This document shows positions 49,597-61,436 of a stretch of DNA of 64,000 nt, one piece after another. How positions within the stretch are numbered: position 1 is the first letter of the stretch; every line of letters starts with the position of its first letter. The notes beneath the pieces are model-generated. The model was not told the DNA's origin and ran no database searches. It saw only the letters and a program-made list of their open reading frames with translations. Source of the stretch: Vermamoeba vermiformis (taxonomy: Eukaryota; Tubulinea; Echinamoebida); contig JBEWZL010000184.1 of assembly GCA_045837725.1 (NCBI GenBank), positions 434,001-498,000 of the forward strand, given 5' to 3'. The translations under genes were made by a program, and so were the position numbers.

Positions 49597-52500
49597 TCAT
49601 CGTGCGGCAACAAGCTCCATCCGACCAGCGAATCCAAAACCCACTGGATGCGTAAAATTAATAAACTGATTCTTGCAAAATGTCGTATAATAGATAGTCA
49701 ATATATATGACATACCTTTTCGGATACAGCGGGCGCTTTAGTTTGCAACTTGCCACGCAACTTTTCGTTTGAGATCAGGACCGTTGCTTCTGATCGATTT
49801 TTTGCCATCTAAATGGCATGCATTAATATTAAACATCAATAGTGAAATAATATAAAGATAATATAAAGTTATCTTGACGTAGTTATTAAACTAAAGGCGG
49901 ATGCGGATCCGTCATTTACTTTCACTTACCTGACCACCAGCGAACATAATAATGTTGCGCAAGTCTTCAACGGGCACACGTGTCTCGCCTTCAATCCACG
50001 CGCAAGTATCTGCAAATAACAACTTGCCCGCAGCGTGTCCTTCACGAGCAGCTCTGCAGCCTGGAAACCAATCTGTGGCCTCGTAGTCATCAGCGACTAG
50101 AATCTTCTTTTGTTCGACACAATCATGTAGGAACTGGCTAGAGACTAAATACAGACCTGCAAAGTATTGCGTTAATTACTAATTGAATACAAGGTCTTCA
50201 AACATGACACTTTGACACGTGTCATCGAAACTTTTTTCCGTGGCTAACAGATTTTTCACTTCAAACTTCGACAAAAAGGCTTATTACAGTGTATGTTATT
50301 CAATTCAAAGTGTTGTAAGACACTTAAAGATGACACGTGTCAAAGATATTTTTCATGTGTCAAACTGTTTTAGCTGGATCTGTCATTGTATCGATTCGAA
50401 AGATATACTTGAGTATTAACATATGCTACCATACGTACCTCTAGCAATGGCTTGCAACACTTTCAAAGTCCGTTCATTTTTGCAGATGACCACGTGCGTG
50501 ATTCCGACGAGTGTTTCAGCCTCCAAATCGAACGTTACTGTCGTTGGCATCATCGCTGCAAGCTTTGAGGCTGATTCATGAACCGAGTCATCGCACTTGG
50601 AACATAAAAATCTAATCGTATTGAAGTTCTAAATCATAATTCAAGTTAGTTTTGGATCGGGTTCAGATCGAATCCAAAAAATTTTTAAATTTAAATAATA
50701 GGACTTACTTTACTATGCCGCCTTTGCGATCGCTTAAGAGCACTACTATGTTGTCCATTAGCACTTTTTTCGCTATTTAATTTTTCATTAATCTTGTCGC
50801 TCTCTTTAACCACCGGATCGAGTCTTTTAGATCGCGTAGAACGTTTAAGATTCGCTTGTTTTGGCTTATTATCTTCTTCTTTAATATCACTAGGCATTTC
50901 TTTAGTACGAGCTCGTCGCAGCTTGGGTTTTGAAGTACTTTGATCTTCTGCTGGTTCCACTTTGTTATCACTTCGCCGCCGTTTTAATGGCCGAGCTGGA
51001 GTTGACTTAGAAAGACCCTATATAATATTAGCAACTATAATATTTTAATTGAAGATTAATTGTAATTAAAGCGAGATCCAATTTCGATTTAAATTTTTAA
51101 AAACTTACTCGTTTACGTTTCTTATTGCCATTATTATCTTCGTCACTCTTATTCTTATCATGCTCATCTTCGTTCGGAATTTCAATCGATTCTGCGTCAG
51201 TTTGAGCTTCTTCAGGAACTTTCAAACTCGTCGGATCTGATTTTTGTTTTTTATAAACAGCAGCATTGATAATAGTCTCTGTATCCATATGACTCGTAAT
51301 CTGGATTGGAGTGCTACTAGTAGCTCTATAAGGACTATTTTGCGATTGTTGCTTCAAATTTTCCAAAGGCGGAAGAGATGCGGGACTCGACATCCAACAA
51401 TCATTTTCGAGCATCATTTGCACGCTCAGGGCTATAGTACTCTCCTTAATAACCTGCGTACTCGGTTCTCTATTAAATAAGCTATTATTCAGCTCTTCTG
51501 TCCTATTCAAGCTGTCGTCTTGTGGATGTTGTTCCGCGGTATCAGCAGATTCGGATCCGCTGTTCTTTTTCTTCTTATCGTCCATTACTTGCGTAGCATC
51601 ATCAGTAGTATCGTTCATATCGTCATTATTACTCGTTTGTTGACCAGATCCTGCTCAGAAAAAAAAATAAATAAAAAATAAAAAAAAATAAAATTCATTA
51701 ATTTACCATCCGCGAATCTAGACTTAGGCGAGGTACTACTCTTAGCATTGCCTTCATCGTCTGTAGACTCATTTGCCACATCAGATCCGTCATCGTCCAT
51801 CAAAAGTTTTAAATTGTCATTGGCGGGCAAATCGAGTTCTTTAATAGGAGACGTATAAAAGCTGTTCTCGCATCTCACTCGATCCGAACTTTGATCACCT
51901 ATAATAATTTCAAATTAATAGGCGTAAATAAGACTGAAATTTTGAATCAATAATGGATTGCAACAAAATTCCGAATTTAAAAAAGTGGATCCGTCGAAAT
52001 AAATGTATTTACGTAGTGTACTTATTATTTCCATAGTAATGGCTATAAAATTTGTTGTCGGGATATTTATCCATGAAAATAAGAACGAGATCCACCTTAA
52101 ATCGCAAAAAAATATTTAAAACACAATTAGAATTACCTTCACGTTCATCGCTAGACAAAAATAGGTCTCGTTCACTATCATATCCACCATCAGTGGATTG
52201 ATTTGGCGTTAAATGTCGTTTGGATTTGGGTCTTCTCGGACTTCTTGGTGTTTTATTGCTGGTGTTCGATCCAATGATTTCATGTGTCATATTTTGCGAT
52301 GAAGGACCTGACCTAGGTGAGCTGTACATTAGGCCATGATGCTGGCTGCCTCGTTTTTGAGATTCGTTTTCGCAATTTTCCTTATCCGCCACAGGAGTGT
52401 CTTGTTTCGGAGATCCCAATAGTTTGACCGTGAAATCGCTTTCACAGACTCGTTTTTTATTCTTTTCGCAGCTAATTAAAATGATTTAACAATTTGTGCA

Positions 52501-52811
52501 TTTTGATCTGATTTTTTTGTTTCACTTACTGCTTAATCCAATTTTTATTGACTAGCTGTGCGCTTTTTGCGTCTCGCTGCATTTTCCTCGTGATATTTTG
52601 CTTATCTTCTATAATTATATGCGTTACTTTTTTAGTTACGGAGTCTACAACCTGTTGCAAACAAAATAATTAATTCAAATCTAACGAGATCAAATTCTAT
52701 ATCAATCATATAATAACATACTGTTGCTCCTAATCGTGTAGCAATTTTTTTTAATGCTGTGTCGTCTTGATTAAAGAAAATAACCACATCACGTAACACT
52801 TTGGATGCCAT
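49597..52811 (-). CDS. BRCT-domain protein, microcephalin (MCPH1)-like
   Basis: A predicted nuclear DNA-damage and chromosome-condensation adaptor. The start MASKVLRDVVIFFNQDDTAL begins an N-terminal BRCT that continues LGATVVDSVTKKVTHIIIED and AQLVNKNWIKQCEKNKKRVC, much like the first BRCT of microcephalin. The middle (52419-50690) is a long disordered region rich in Ser, Asp and Lys with acidic and KRKR stretches. The C-terminal exons carry the BRCT pair: HVVICKNERTLKVLQAIARG, LYLVSSQFLHDCVEQKKILV, GKLLFADTCAWIEGETRVP, EDLRNIIMFAGGQ and SEATVLISNEKLRG. The RTLKVLxxIARG and FAGGQ blocks match the MCPH1 BRCT2-3 pair. One BRCT before and two after a disordered region is the MCPH1 layout. It ends at the TGA at 49597. 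One 277-base intron holds two TGACACGTGTCA copies. Confidence 0.75.
50213..50224. promoter_or_regulatory. TGACACGTGTCA palindrome (intron)
   Basis: Exact copy in the 277-base intron of the microcephalin-like gene, which also holds the copy at 50331. Confidence 0.6.
50331..50342. promoter_or_regulatory. TGACACGTGTCA palindrome (intron)
   Basis: Second exact copy in the same intron, followed by a further half site, CATGTGTCAAA. Confidence 0.6.
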
Positions 52812-53193
52812 CAACAAACAGAACAACGACTAAGAGCAATTAATTATGCCAACATACTGCACTAATAATACACTGCTTGTATTGTAGTCAGTACGTTTGA
52901 TTTTGAGATCTGGAAGCGGAACGGAAAAGGCACGAACAAATCAATCACAGCCAAAGTCATTCATGAACGGAATAACGCTTGAGTACACTGTAATTAAGAT
53001 GTTACTATATTTAATAAGGATTAGGATCGTTTCAGATCATGCATTACGGAAGATAAGACCTTCTGCAATTCTTCATTCTCCTATTTTTCACGATCTGAAA
53101 CGCAGAAGGCCACAACACTCATATAATTACTAAAGCATCTTATTATATACTTAAATATTAAGATTAAGGCGTCATTAATAGCAACGGTCAGAG
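52812..53193. other. Divergent promoter region
   Basis: About 380 bases between the starts of the BRCT gene (minus) and the orphan gene (plus). It is AT-rich, with an 11-base inverted pair CGTTTCAGATC / GATCTGAAACG (near 53028 and 53093), and has no convincing open frame. It probably contains both promoters. Confidence 0.5.
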
Positions 53194-54217
53194 ATGGAGG
53201 CAAACCAAGAAGTGAAAACCGTTCAGATCACACCCGAAGAATATATTAAATTATTCAAAGGTATAACATAGCGTAGGATATATAATTACATATTACTTTG
53301 GATTTTTTAGATTTTTTACGCGTAAAAGATAACAGTAATCTGGATTTAATTTTTTCAACAGTTTTTTTGCGCCTAGCTTTGACTGATAGATTTGTTTAGA
53401 AGGAAATAAGCCTGATTATCACTTTAGCGGCATTTGTGGCCGTGTAATTCGTGGTACTAAGCCAGAGCATTTTGACCGGATGTCGACTGAAGACTACAAA
53501 CGCATTTCATGGCTTTTAGGACCTGATGCCCTGCGTGATTTAATTGGATTAGATAGTATTGATGGCATGTTGCATATTGGTAACGAAGCTGAGTGGCTTT
53601 TATACAAACTAAGTAAGTTTTTTCTGCACGTGCTCTCGATCCCGTTTGAGAATTTTAAAAATGAACTTCTTTTCGCTTATTTTTACTATTAGATGATGGC
53701 AATGAATTCAAACTCGTAGTATTTCCGCAATTAGAAGACATGGTTCTCGCTACATGGGAAAACTTGATGCAGATCGTCCAAATCCAGTTCCCCGAGATCA
53801 GACCGGAGATTCTGAACGCACAAATTGAAGAATTGAAGAAAATACCATTTGACGAGATTCAAGAGCGAGCTGGATTTGATTTTGAAGAGATTAAAAGATT
53901 AGGCCGAAATCACGAGAAATACTTTACTGCTGAAAAATTAAATGCGAGTCCAGGTAATTAATCAAAATCTTTACCGAATGTAATTATAGTGTTTAATGTC
54001 ATATTAAGCGACCGTCATGGAGGTTAGAGCATTTTTGTACCACGAGATCGGATGCAGCCGGCTTTACACAGGAAATGGACGAGGCAAGCATCCATTAGGC
54101 CACGAAACATCAACAGAGTACTTGGCGAAGAATAGAAAGTTCAGCGAGATTCCGTCTGTTCAGTTCATCCTCAAATTTGATCTTGATCGACTGAAACAGC
54201 TCGCCAAGAAAGATTGA
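53194..54217 (+). CDS. Orphan protein, unknown family
   Basis: Four exons (53194-53260, 53400-53611, about 53694-53954, about 54009-54217) encode about 250 residues. The start is MEANQEVKTVQITPEEYIKL. The junctions are GT...AG and in phase. The protein is acidic, helical and soluble: PDYHFSGICGRVIRGTKPEH, RISWLLGPDALRDLIGLDSI, FKLVVFPQLEDMVLATWENL, IRPEILNAQIEELKKIPFDE, and a Tyr/Gly-rich C-terminal patch (SRLYTGNGRGKHPLGHETST). There is no signal peptide, membrane span or known motif, and I do not recognise the family. The even reading frame across four exons supports a real gene. Confidence 0.65.
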
Positions 54218-54344
54218 AAATACCCGAATTAACCAGCTAAGTTGTATTTTTATTATCAATTAAGTGCCAAATGGCAAATTAATATGATTGGAATTGAAAT
54301 TAGCCCGTTATAACAAAAATCCGGTGTTATCCGAGATCTAGTCA

Positions 54345-54698
54345 TTACATCACTAATGCAAGCATAGCAGCAAAGATGTAATAGAAGAAATTGAAAGACG
54401 TGACGACGGCGCTGCTAGCTTTAGTAGGAGGCTTAACGGGGGTCTTGACTGGAGCGGATGTGGGTGTTGCTACGGGAGTTGCTTTAGGAGCTGCGACAGG
54501 AGTTGCAACGGGAACGGCTTTAGGAGCTGCGACAGGGGCTGTTACGGGGGCTGCAACGGGAACTGCTTTAGGGGCAGCTACAGGGGCAGCTACGGGTTGA
54601 GCGGATGTGGGGGCAGATGTGGGGGCGGTGACGTTGGCTCCGTGGGCAAATGTGACGCAAATAGCAATAAGAAGGAGAGAGGTGATGAAGCGGGTCAT
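54345..54698 (-). CDS. Pro/Val/Ala-repeat surface protein, GPI-type
   Basis: An intronless protein of 117 residues with a signal peptide (MTRFITSLLLIAICVTFAHG). The mature protein is a low-complexity region built from PVAAPxAxPVA/T and PTSAP units (for example PVAAPKAVPVAAPVTAPVAA). It ends in a hydrophobic tail (FNFFYYIFAAMLALVM) with no basic anchor, as in GPI-anchored proteins. The Pro-rich stalk is rigid and rich in Thr, so O-glycosylation is likely. The repeat DNA is a degenerate tandem array. The function is probably cell-coat or spacer material; this is inferred from composition only. Confidence 0.8.
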   Translation of the reverse strand: MTRFITSLLLIAICVTFAHGANVTAPTSAPTSAQPVAAPVAAPKAVPVAAPVTAPVAAPKAVPVATPVAAPKATPVATPTSAPVKTPVKPPTKASSAVVTSFNFFYYIFAAMLALVM

Positions 54699-55584
54699 AT
54701 TGGAAGTTAACTAGTTGAGTTGTGGGTGTTGTCGATTGATTTGTTTCAAATTACAATGTAATTACACTGGCGAAAATGCTGCGGTTTTATACTTTTGTGT
54801 GCGAAAAGTCGGAAGCAACTGTTTCCGAAACAAATTTCCGGTGTTTGAATGAGTGCTTTGTGTGATTCTCGATCACCATTCAATGGTTTGGATGCGAACT
54901 TTGCTCAATGTTTCCACCGGATCGGGGCGACTCTGTGGCAAACATTACATGACGCAGGAAGCGCATCAAGTCTGTATCAAAGCGATCAATTACTAGATCT
55001 AGCGACGCTAACATTCGAAGTATAGACGGTACTAATCTTGCCGGCAATCCAAGCTTACAGAACTGGATATGTCATTTTGTGAATTGGATCTGCACCGGAT
55101 GATCCCCGATTGTGTATAACTTGATACTCAGCTGTAAGATCGTTTAGTTCTCGCTATTCAAGCGCGGCGAAAACATCCGACGAGCATGATATTCGAGTAA
55201 TTACAAATTTCCAGTCATTACATAGACTGACATCTGGACAGCAGCAACGCATTGAATATCACCTGTAAAAGTATGGTGTTACCTCAACACTAGCTATATG
55301 AGAGGTAATATAATACCTTTCGCTAACACATCACCGTTGATTATCATTTTCATTTCAAAATGTTACCAGGTACATTATCCCGAGGATTTAACCGGTGAGA
55401 TACTTGTATTGCACGTAAGAATTGAACTGATGGCATATCGTAAGTCCCAATACGCAACGGATAGGTAGGTTAGTCCTTTGTTTTGATCTTTTTGCTGTCT
55501 TTCTTTCAAGAAAGTTACCGATCCGATTTCGAATCTTTGATGAATCAATAAATAGTTTAATTAGCGTACATTATATATGAACAA
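54699..55584. other. Intergenic region, no gene seen
   Basis: About 890 bases between the Pro/Val/Ala-repeat gene and the RasGEF gene 3' end. It has no open frame of useful length, no tRNA and no obvious repeat. The part next to 54700 would carry the repeat gene's promoter. A structured RNA cannot be excluded by eye. Confidence 0.5.
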
Positions 55585-58500
55585 TTATTTCTTCTTTTTC
55601 TTCTTGCTTTCTTTGTCTTCTTGCTTCGCCAAATGAGGTCGGAACTTTGGTCGGTTAAATACCGACATTAAATAATACAAGGTCGTTACATCTAGTTGAT
55701 AATTATACAAACTATCTTGATATTTCTTAACGTGCTGTAGCAGTTGATAAATCTTGCGCATTTTGTTGAAATTAACGATTCGATTTGCACGTGACTTAAA
55801 GGTCGGTTCGGTTTCTTCCAGATGCGATAAATACTTTTGATAAAGACCTACAAAAATACATTAGTATACATAATTATTATTAGCTAATGAGGTATATGTT
55901 AATTGTACCTATCCAAGGAACGCATGGTGTTTCGGATGTACTAATGACATTTTGATAGGCTGCGAATACGTCTTTTGGATTGAAAATATCGAGCATCGAA
56001 TTTAATGCTATAATATTATGCGACCCGATTTTCTATAATAGGACATATTAATTATACGGCGATTATTAAATTTTAGTTTGCGAACTTACTTCGTGAATTT
56101 TTGCAATAGTATTCTGAACATCGTTATGATTTAACGCTGATACGATTGAATAGCAACCGTTATAATTATGAAGCTTCAAACATTCCTATATTAGGAAATA
56201 AAGGTTAATTAGCGAGATTTTAATCGAGATTGAAAAAATATTGAACTTACCTGCGCTACTTTAATGAAGTGCTTAATCGTTGCAGCCTTTTCTTTGCTGT
56301 CAGACGCGTCAAATATATCTTTCATGACCCAATCACAAACCTATAAATGGAAAAAAGTTTTTGCGTCAAAAATATTTTGTTAATTTTTGCAGATCTGATC
56401 TGACTTACCTTGTCGGTTCGTTGCACAAGAGAGGTAAATTGTTTTGCAAATAAAACGACTTGTTTTGAGTTCAGCGAAGTGATGGGATTGTTATTCGACA
56501 AAAACTCTTGCATTGTAATGTTGCAGAATAATTGATGGTCCATTAATGTCAACGTTGCAGCTAACGCCGTCGGATCTACCTCCGTAACCCTAAAAATACC
56601 ATTAATCCCGCGATCCACGAGTATTTCTATATAAGGCAATAGTCTTACCGAGAGACCGTTGTCGGGCTGACAGCGTGCGTTGAAAAGTCCGGGAAATTAT
56701 AAACGTTACGAAGGTGTCCCGTAGTCTCCAACTCATGCCATGTCTCAATCGATGTCCAAAAATAGCGGAAAAACTCTTGTTCCTCGACAGTAATGTTGTT
56801 GCTATGATTTTTCACGAACGCGCGCAAAACTTTGATGAAATCTCGCTCTTCGGCCATTTCGTAGAAATAACCCTCTATCCATTTCTTAATGATAGAGCAT
56901 ACTCTAATAATTCATATTAATATTAATTAAAGTGATGTAAGTACTTTAGAATTTTCTTACCGGATGCGCAAGTCAAAAGTTTGCTGTGATAGCTCCATGC
57001 AATTATCTTTCGGATACAACTCGATGATCTCGCTCAACAGTTGTGATGAAGGCAATGCGTATCTATAAGTCAGGAGGAACGCATCGACGTAAGTTGGATC
57101 CGCACCTGAAAAATTTAACATTAGTCTAACTTTAATGCAATAAAATACTATTAAGCGATAAGATATTATAATAATGATAAATTGTATATTATATACTATA
57201 TGAACTTACTTTGGTACTCGTGGTCCAATAACTTGTAAATGAGAACTTTTTTCGGCGCTTCAGCGAGAAATCTCTCCGTCGATTTTTCCGATTTGAGATA
57301 CACAGCGCCACTCTCTTCGGCTAAAATATCTTCCGTCAAGAAGTAGTGCATCACGCCTAAGCGCAGTTGTTGCATATTTTGATGTTCGATCGTCTTCTCT
57401 TGATAACTTTGCATCAATGATTGTCGTTTGAGCTCTTGTTCTTCAACGTCACTATTTTTAACTGTTTCTTGCAGTGCACTTAATGTCTGCTCCAAATTAC
57501 CTAAAAAGGAAAATTCGTTAAAACTAGAAATCTCAATACGGATAGAAATTCATTTGGTTGGTCAGTAAGATTTCCTTATTTGGAAGGTAAACTTACTTAT
57601 GGCGTTTGCAGTTTCAGCCACGTGATTGCTGATCTGAAACATCGATTCGGAGAATAATTTGCTGATTTCAACCAAGTCAAATGAATCATCAGCTTGCGAG
57701 TCAAAACTGGCGTCCAATTTCTTGTCAACTTCTTGCAACAGACTCGCGTAATCATCGTTCGTGAATGACTTGCGGAATAACTCTTCGTATTTGGACTCGA
57801 AGTCTGCCAAGAAATTATCGAATTCTTTTTCCATTGTAATTCGTTCGTCCGACTCCTCCGTACTTTCGTTGTTGCCGAAGTAAATCATCGAGTCGCTTTC
57901 TGAACGCGAAATTTCACCGTGTTCGGTCACCGTCTTGTCAGTCGTTTCGTTCAACTTTTTATCCGCTTCTGATTGGTCCTTCTTCTCATCAGCTCGAACT
58001 TGATCTTCTTGAGGTGCCTTTGCAGGCTCATTTTGCGAGGTCTCGCCATTTGCAGCTGACATTTGAGACTCGTCACGTGGTGTAGTTTCACTGTCGGTCT
58101 TAGTGTTGTCATTGTCAGTCATAGTCAGGTCTCGCTTGATAAGGTCACTTGACAAGGGTCCATCAGTGATCGAGATAGAGTGCCTCGGCTCACTCAATGG
58201 ATACGCGTCACTAGGTCTCGGCGACTTGACGTGCAACTGTTCGTCGTGCAATTTGATCATTTGCTTCAAGAACGAGATGATGTACAAGAACGAGCGCCGT
58301 TGTGTCGGTTGTAACGAATTGTAAAGAATTGATTGGATCAGCGAGTGCGAGAATTGACCGTGATTAACAGCTACAGATATATTGCTATTAGAGGTGCGTT
58401 ATTAAAAAAGTGATGTTTTCGTACCTATTGGAAATCTTAACTTCTCGCAAACTGCGACAGTTGCAAGCGGTGAAGGCAAATTATTGAGCCAAGTTAACAA

Positions 58501-59968
58501 CAGACCCACCACCGTGTGAATATCAGCATTCATTAAAATCTCTTTGCGATGAATAATATCTACAAATAATATATTAATCGTTAATAAGACTCATCTCAAA
58601 GGTCAAAAAGTTATTTTTCTTACCGTGTTGAGAGGCATTTTCGAACTCAGTTTTCAATTTTTGTACTTGAGCGATCGAGATCTTATCTTTTGAAAATAAG
58701 TCACGGACCCAAGGACCTATTACTATAATTAGAATTGTGCTATTGAGAGGCTTTGCAACTTGTACCGTGTTTGATGATGTGAGTGATCAACAAGGCTAAA
58801 AACGCTGGGATTTTTTGACCAGGAAATTTAGACATGGAATCAACGTCCACGCCAAAAAATGGTCCTATAATACGTATTAATATACAGCTATTTATTTCAA
58901 AATTAGATCCGATAATAAAACTTACCCGGTACTGGAAGCTTTGCAAAGTCTTCTGCAGTAAGAAAAAATGTGAGTAATTGATAATATTTGATCGCGTGTC
59001 ATAAAAGAATACAATTCATTGAATGATATTAATTTCATGAATAGAGACATTGTTACGAACCTTTTCGAATCGAATCACCTCGCCCGCGCCTTTTTTCCGA
59101 TACAATGCTGTTGCTGGCTTCAACATAACTTTGACTCTTTTGCAACGGCGTGCCATTATCAATAGCTGAGTTATATTGTCGAATATATTCTTGTTTAGCC
59201 AGTAAAAGTTCGTCGCTCATCTCGATCGCCTGTACTGAAATGCTTTTTTGAAAGGCAGTGGCGCGTTCAAACTGCTCATACGAACGATATCCTAATTTTT
59301 CGGTTAATAAATTATTAGATACTCGGCAACTAATAAGAAATTAAAAATGTGCATCCAATTTCATAAATTTGTTGTGCTTACTCGGTAAATCCGCGTCATC
59401 GTGAGAACTCTTTGGTACATTATCATTGCTATTTTCTTGCTCAATTTTTCCTTTCTTTGGGCCAATAGAACTTTTGGATCGGGGTTTGAAAATTTTCAGG
59501 ATAGAACCAGCCCTTTTTCGTACTTCTGATGGCGAATGTGCTAATAATATTACGCATTATTAATGTATCGTTGTATTAATCAAAAATACGAAGCCAATAC
59601 TGACAATAATTTCGTGCCACAATTAAATAGAATAAAATGTATCATACTAAATATTAAAGTGATTGTTAAGGATCATTACCTCGTTTACGTTCTGTTTCAG
59701 GCGAATTTTTTTGTTCTACTCCGTTCTCCTCTGAGATCGGATCTTTCGGTTTCTCTTTTTTCTTCCAAAATGTCAATAATCTCGTAATTCTCCTCTCCTT
59801 CTTTTCTCCTGTCTCTTTTTTATTCGTTCCAATGTTATTTTCTTGGGATTGAGTCAGTAATGGACTCGGATCAACCTCCGTATGACCCGTTTCGGCTACT
59901 ACGTTGCTAATAATCTCCTTTGGAGCAGTTTCTTCATGAAACTCATTATTATTAGCATTGGCTTCCAT
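55585..59968 (-). CDS. RhoGAP / RasGEF (REM-CDC25) fusion protein
   Basis: A predicted regulator that turns off a Rho/Rac GTPase and activates a Ras GTPase. It starts MEANANNNEFHEETAPKEI, with a basic, Lys-rich N-terminal linker. A RhoGAP-like domain lies at about 58900-58400 (GPFFGVDVDSMSKFPGQKIP, ADIHTVVGLLLTWLNNLPSP). An acidic disordered stretch (58280-57840) follows. The REM domain comes next (VYLKSEKSTERFLAEAPKKV, YVDAFLLTYRYALPSSQLLS), then the CDC25 catalytic domain: LAATLTLMDHQLFCNITMQE, IIALNSMLDIFNP, CVPWIGLYQKYLSHLEETEP, RIVNFNKMRKIYQLLQ. It ends in a Lys-rich tail at the TAA at 55585. In RhoGAPs an Arg finger sits early in the domain; I cannot place it with confidence, so GAP activity is uncertain. 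About fifteen exons. It is divergent from no gene; its neighbours are on the same strand. Confidence 0.75.
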
Positions 59969-60188
59969 GTTGCTAAGATAAACATACATGGAATTCGAAA
60001 AACATCAAAGATGTCATTATTAAACGTCAAAAATCAAGATCCCAATAACAGTTGAGCTCTTAGACAATAATTTATAGCAATAGCCTCAATTAATTCATTA
60101 AGAGCATATTAGTGTCAACTTAACTTTATTACAAATGTACATTATGAACAAAAAAGGCCACTCCTGTGGATCACATCCAAAAGCAGTT

Positions 60189-61147
60189 CTAGAAGCTTCT
60201 CATTAACATTCTCTTATTTCTATAGCTGAATACTGTTTTGGGCGGCAAGAAATCGAGCAACATTTTCTTCAGATCCGCCTCCAAGATGTGGAAGTTAAAA
60301 TTTGGCGGGTGCGCTCCGTTATTGTTGTTGTTATTTTGATTATTCTCTTGATGCTGTTTCCACACCTGATATTTCACCCAGCTACGAACTGAAGCGAGAA
60401 TGAAGTCCTCGGAGCAGTCAATCTCGCCAGAATTTAAAGCCTCCAAGAGCAGCTCCCTTTGAAGGACGAGAAACTCGGAAGTTAGTGCCACGTCTTGAAA
60501 GTTTGCGGTAAAGAACTTTAAACAGAAGCCACAAAGTTCCTCGCGAGCTGAAGCGTGCGCTTGATTCCAAATCTGATGCGAAGATTTTGATTCAGTATCT
60601 TTGATTTTCCGGTCATATTATAGAAAATTAGACTTACTAAGCACACGTTATCACGATCAAGGCGAGTCCCGATGTAAGTGGACAATGCGCTCGCAAAATC
60701 ATCGTAGATGAAGTACTCGGCCATAGCTAAGAGAAAACGTTAATAAAAATTCGAATTATATTTTTACTACATTATAGATGTATCATGCGCGTAGAATTTC
60801 GAATAAAGCACGAAGTATAAAGCAGTTATGATTTCATCCGAGGAAAAATATTAAATCTACTTACAATACAGCGCCTCCGCCTCTTCTATCGATGAAAGGC
60901 CTAACAATCGATTGCATTCATTATATTTCAACATGATCTCGAAATATTTAGGCTCCACGTTGGGCACTTCAATAGGCTCCAGATTCGTATCTTGATGCGC
61001 CTCTCTGAAGCTGCACGCGAACATCGTCTTGAAGTACAACGATGCCTTTATCAACCGTGCCTTGTGACCATAATACAGGCCATCTCCAACGCGAAAACAG
61101 ACGTCGAAAGCATTACGAGGGGATTGGTTTGTATAAGCTTGGGCCAT
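60189..61147 (-). CDS. BTB-BACK domain protein
   Basis: A likely Cullin-3 adaptor. The start at 61147 (MAQAYTNQSPRNAFDV) leads into a BTB fold: FDVCFRVGDGLYYGHKARLI, KASLYFKTMFACSFREAHQD, then EPIEVPNVEPKYFEIMLKYN. A BACK-type helical region follows across the third exon (NAFFTANF, then LVLQRELLLEALNSGEIDCS and ILASVRSWVKYQVWKQHQEN), with an Asn-rich insert and an end at 60189 (VFSYRNKRMLMRSF). No kelch repeats are present, so targets would be bound through BACK or partners. About three exons. It lies head-to-head with the F-box/SPRY gene, with about 290 bases between starts. Confidence 0.8.
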
Positions 61148-61436
61148 TGTGCTCGAAACCAAGGGCTAGCACGAACACTTGCAAATAAGAATATGCGAGG
61201 ACTTGCGTGGTGTTTGTGTGTTTGAGAAATTGTTTTGAACTGTGTGCACGAGACAACGGAAACTTTTTTCGATCGAGTTTTCCCTCTCACTTTCTGAACA
61301 TTGTTCGACACCTCTTCGTTACTAAGTGACATATTGCTGTTAAATCTTGCATTAGGGTACCTTAGTGTTATTTTTGGAGGAGAAAATCTTGGAACCTGTC
61401 TCGCGTTATTTTTAAATCCATTTTACGACATCAACC

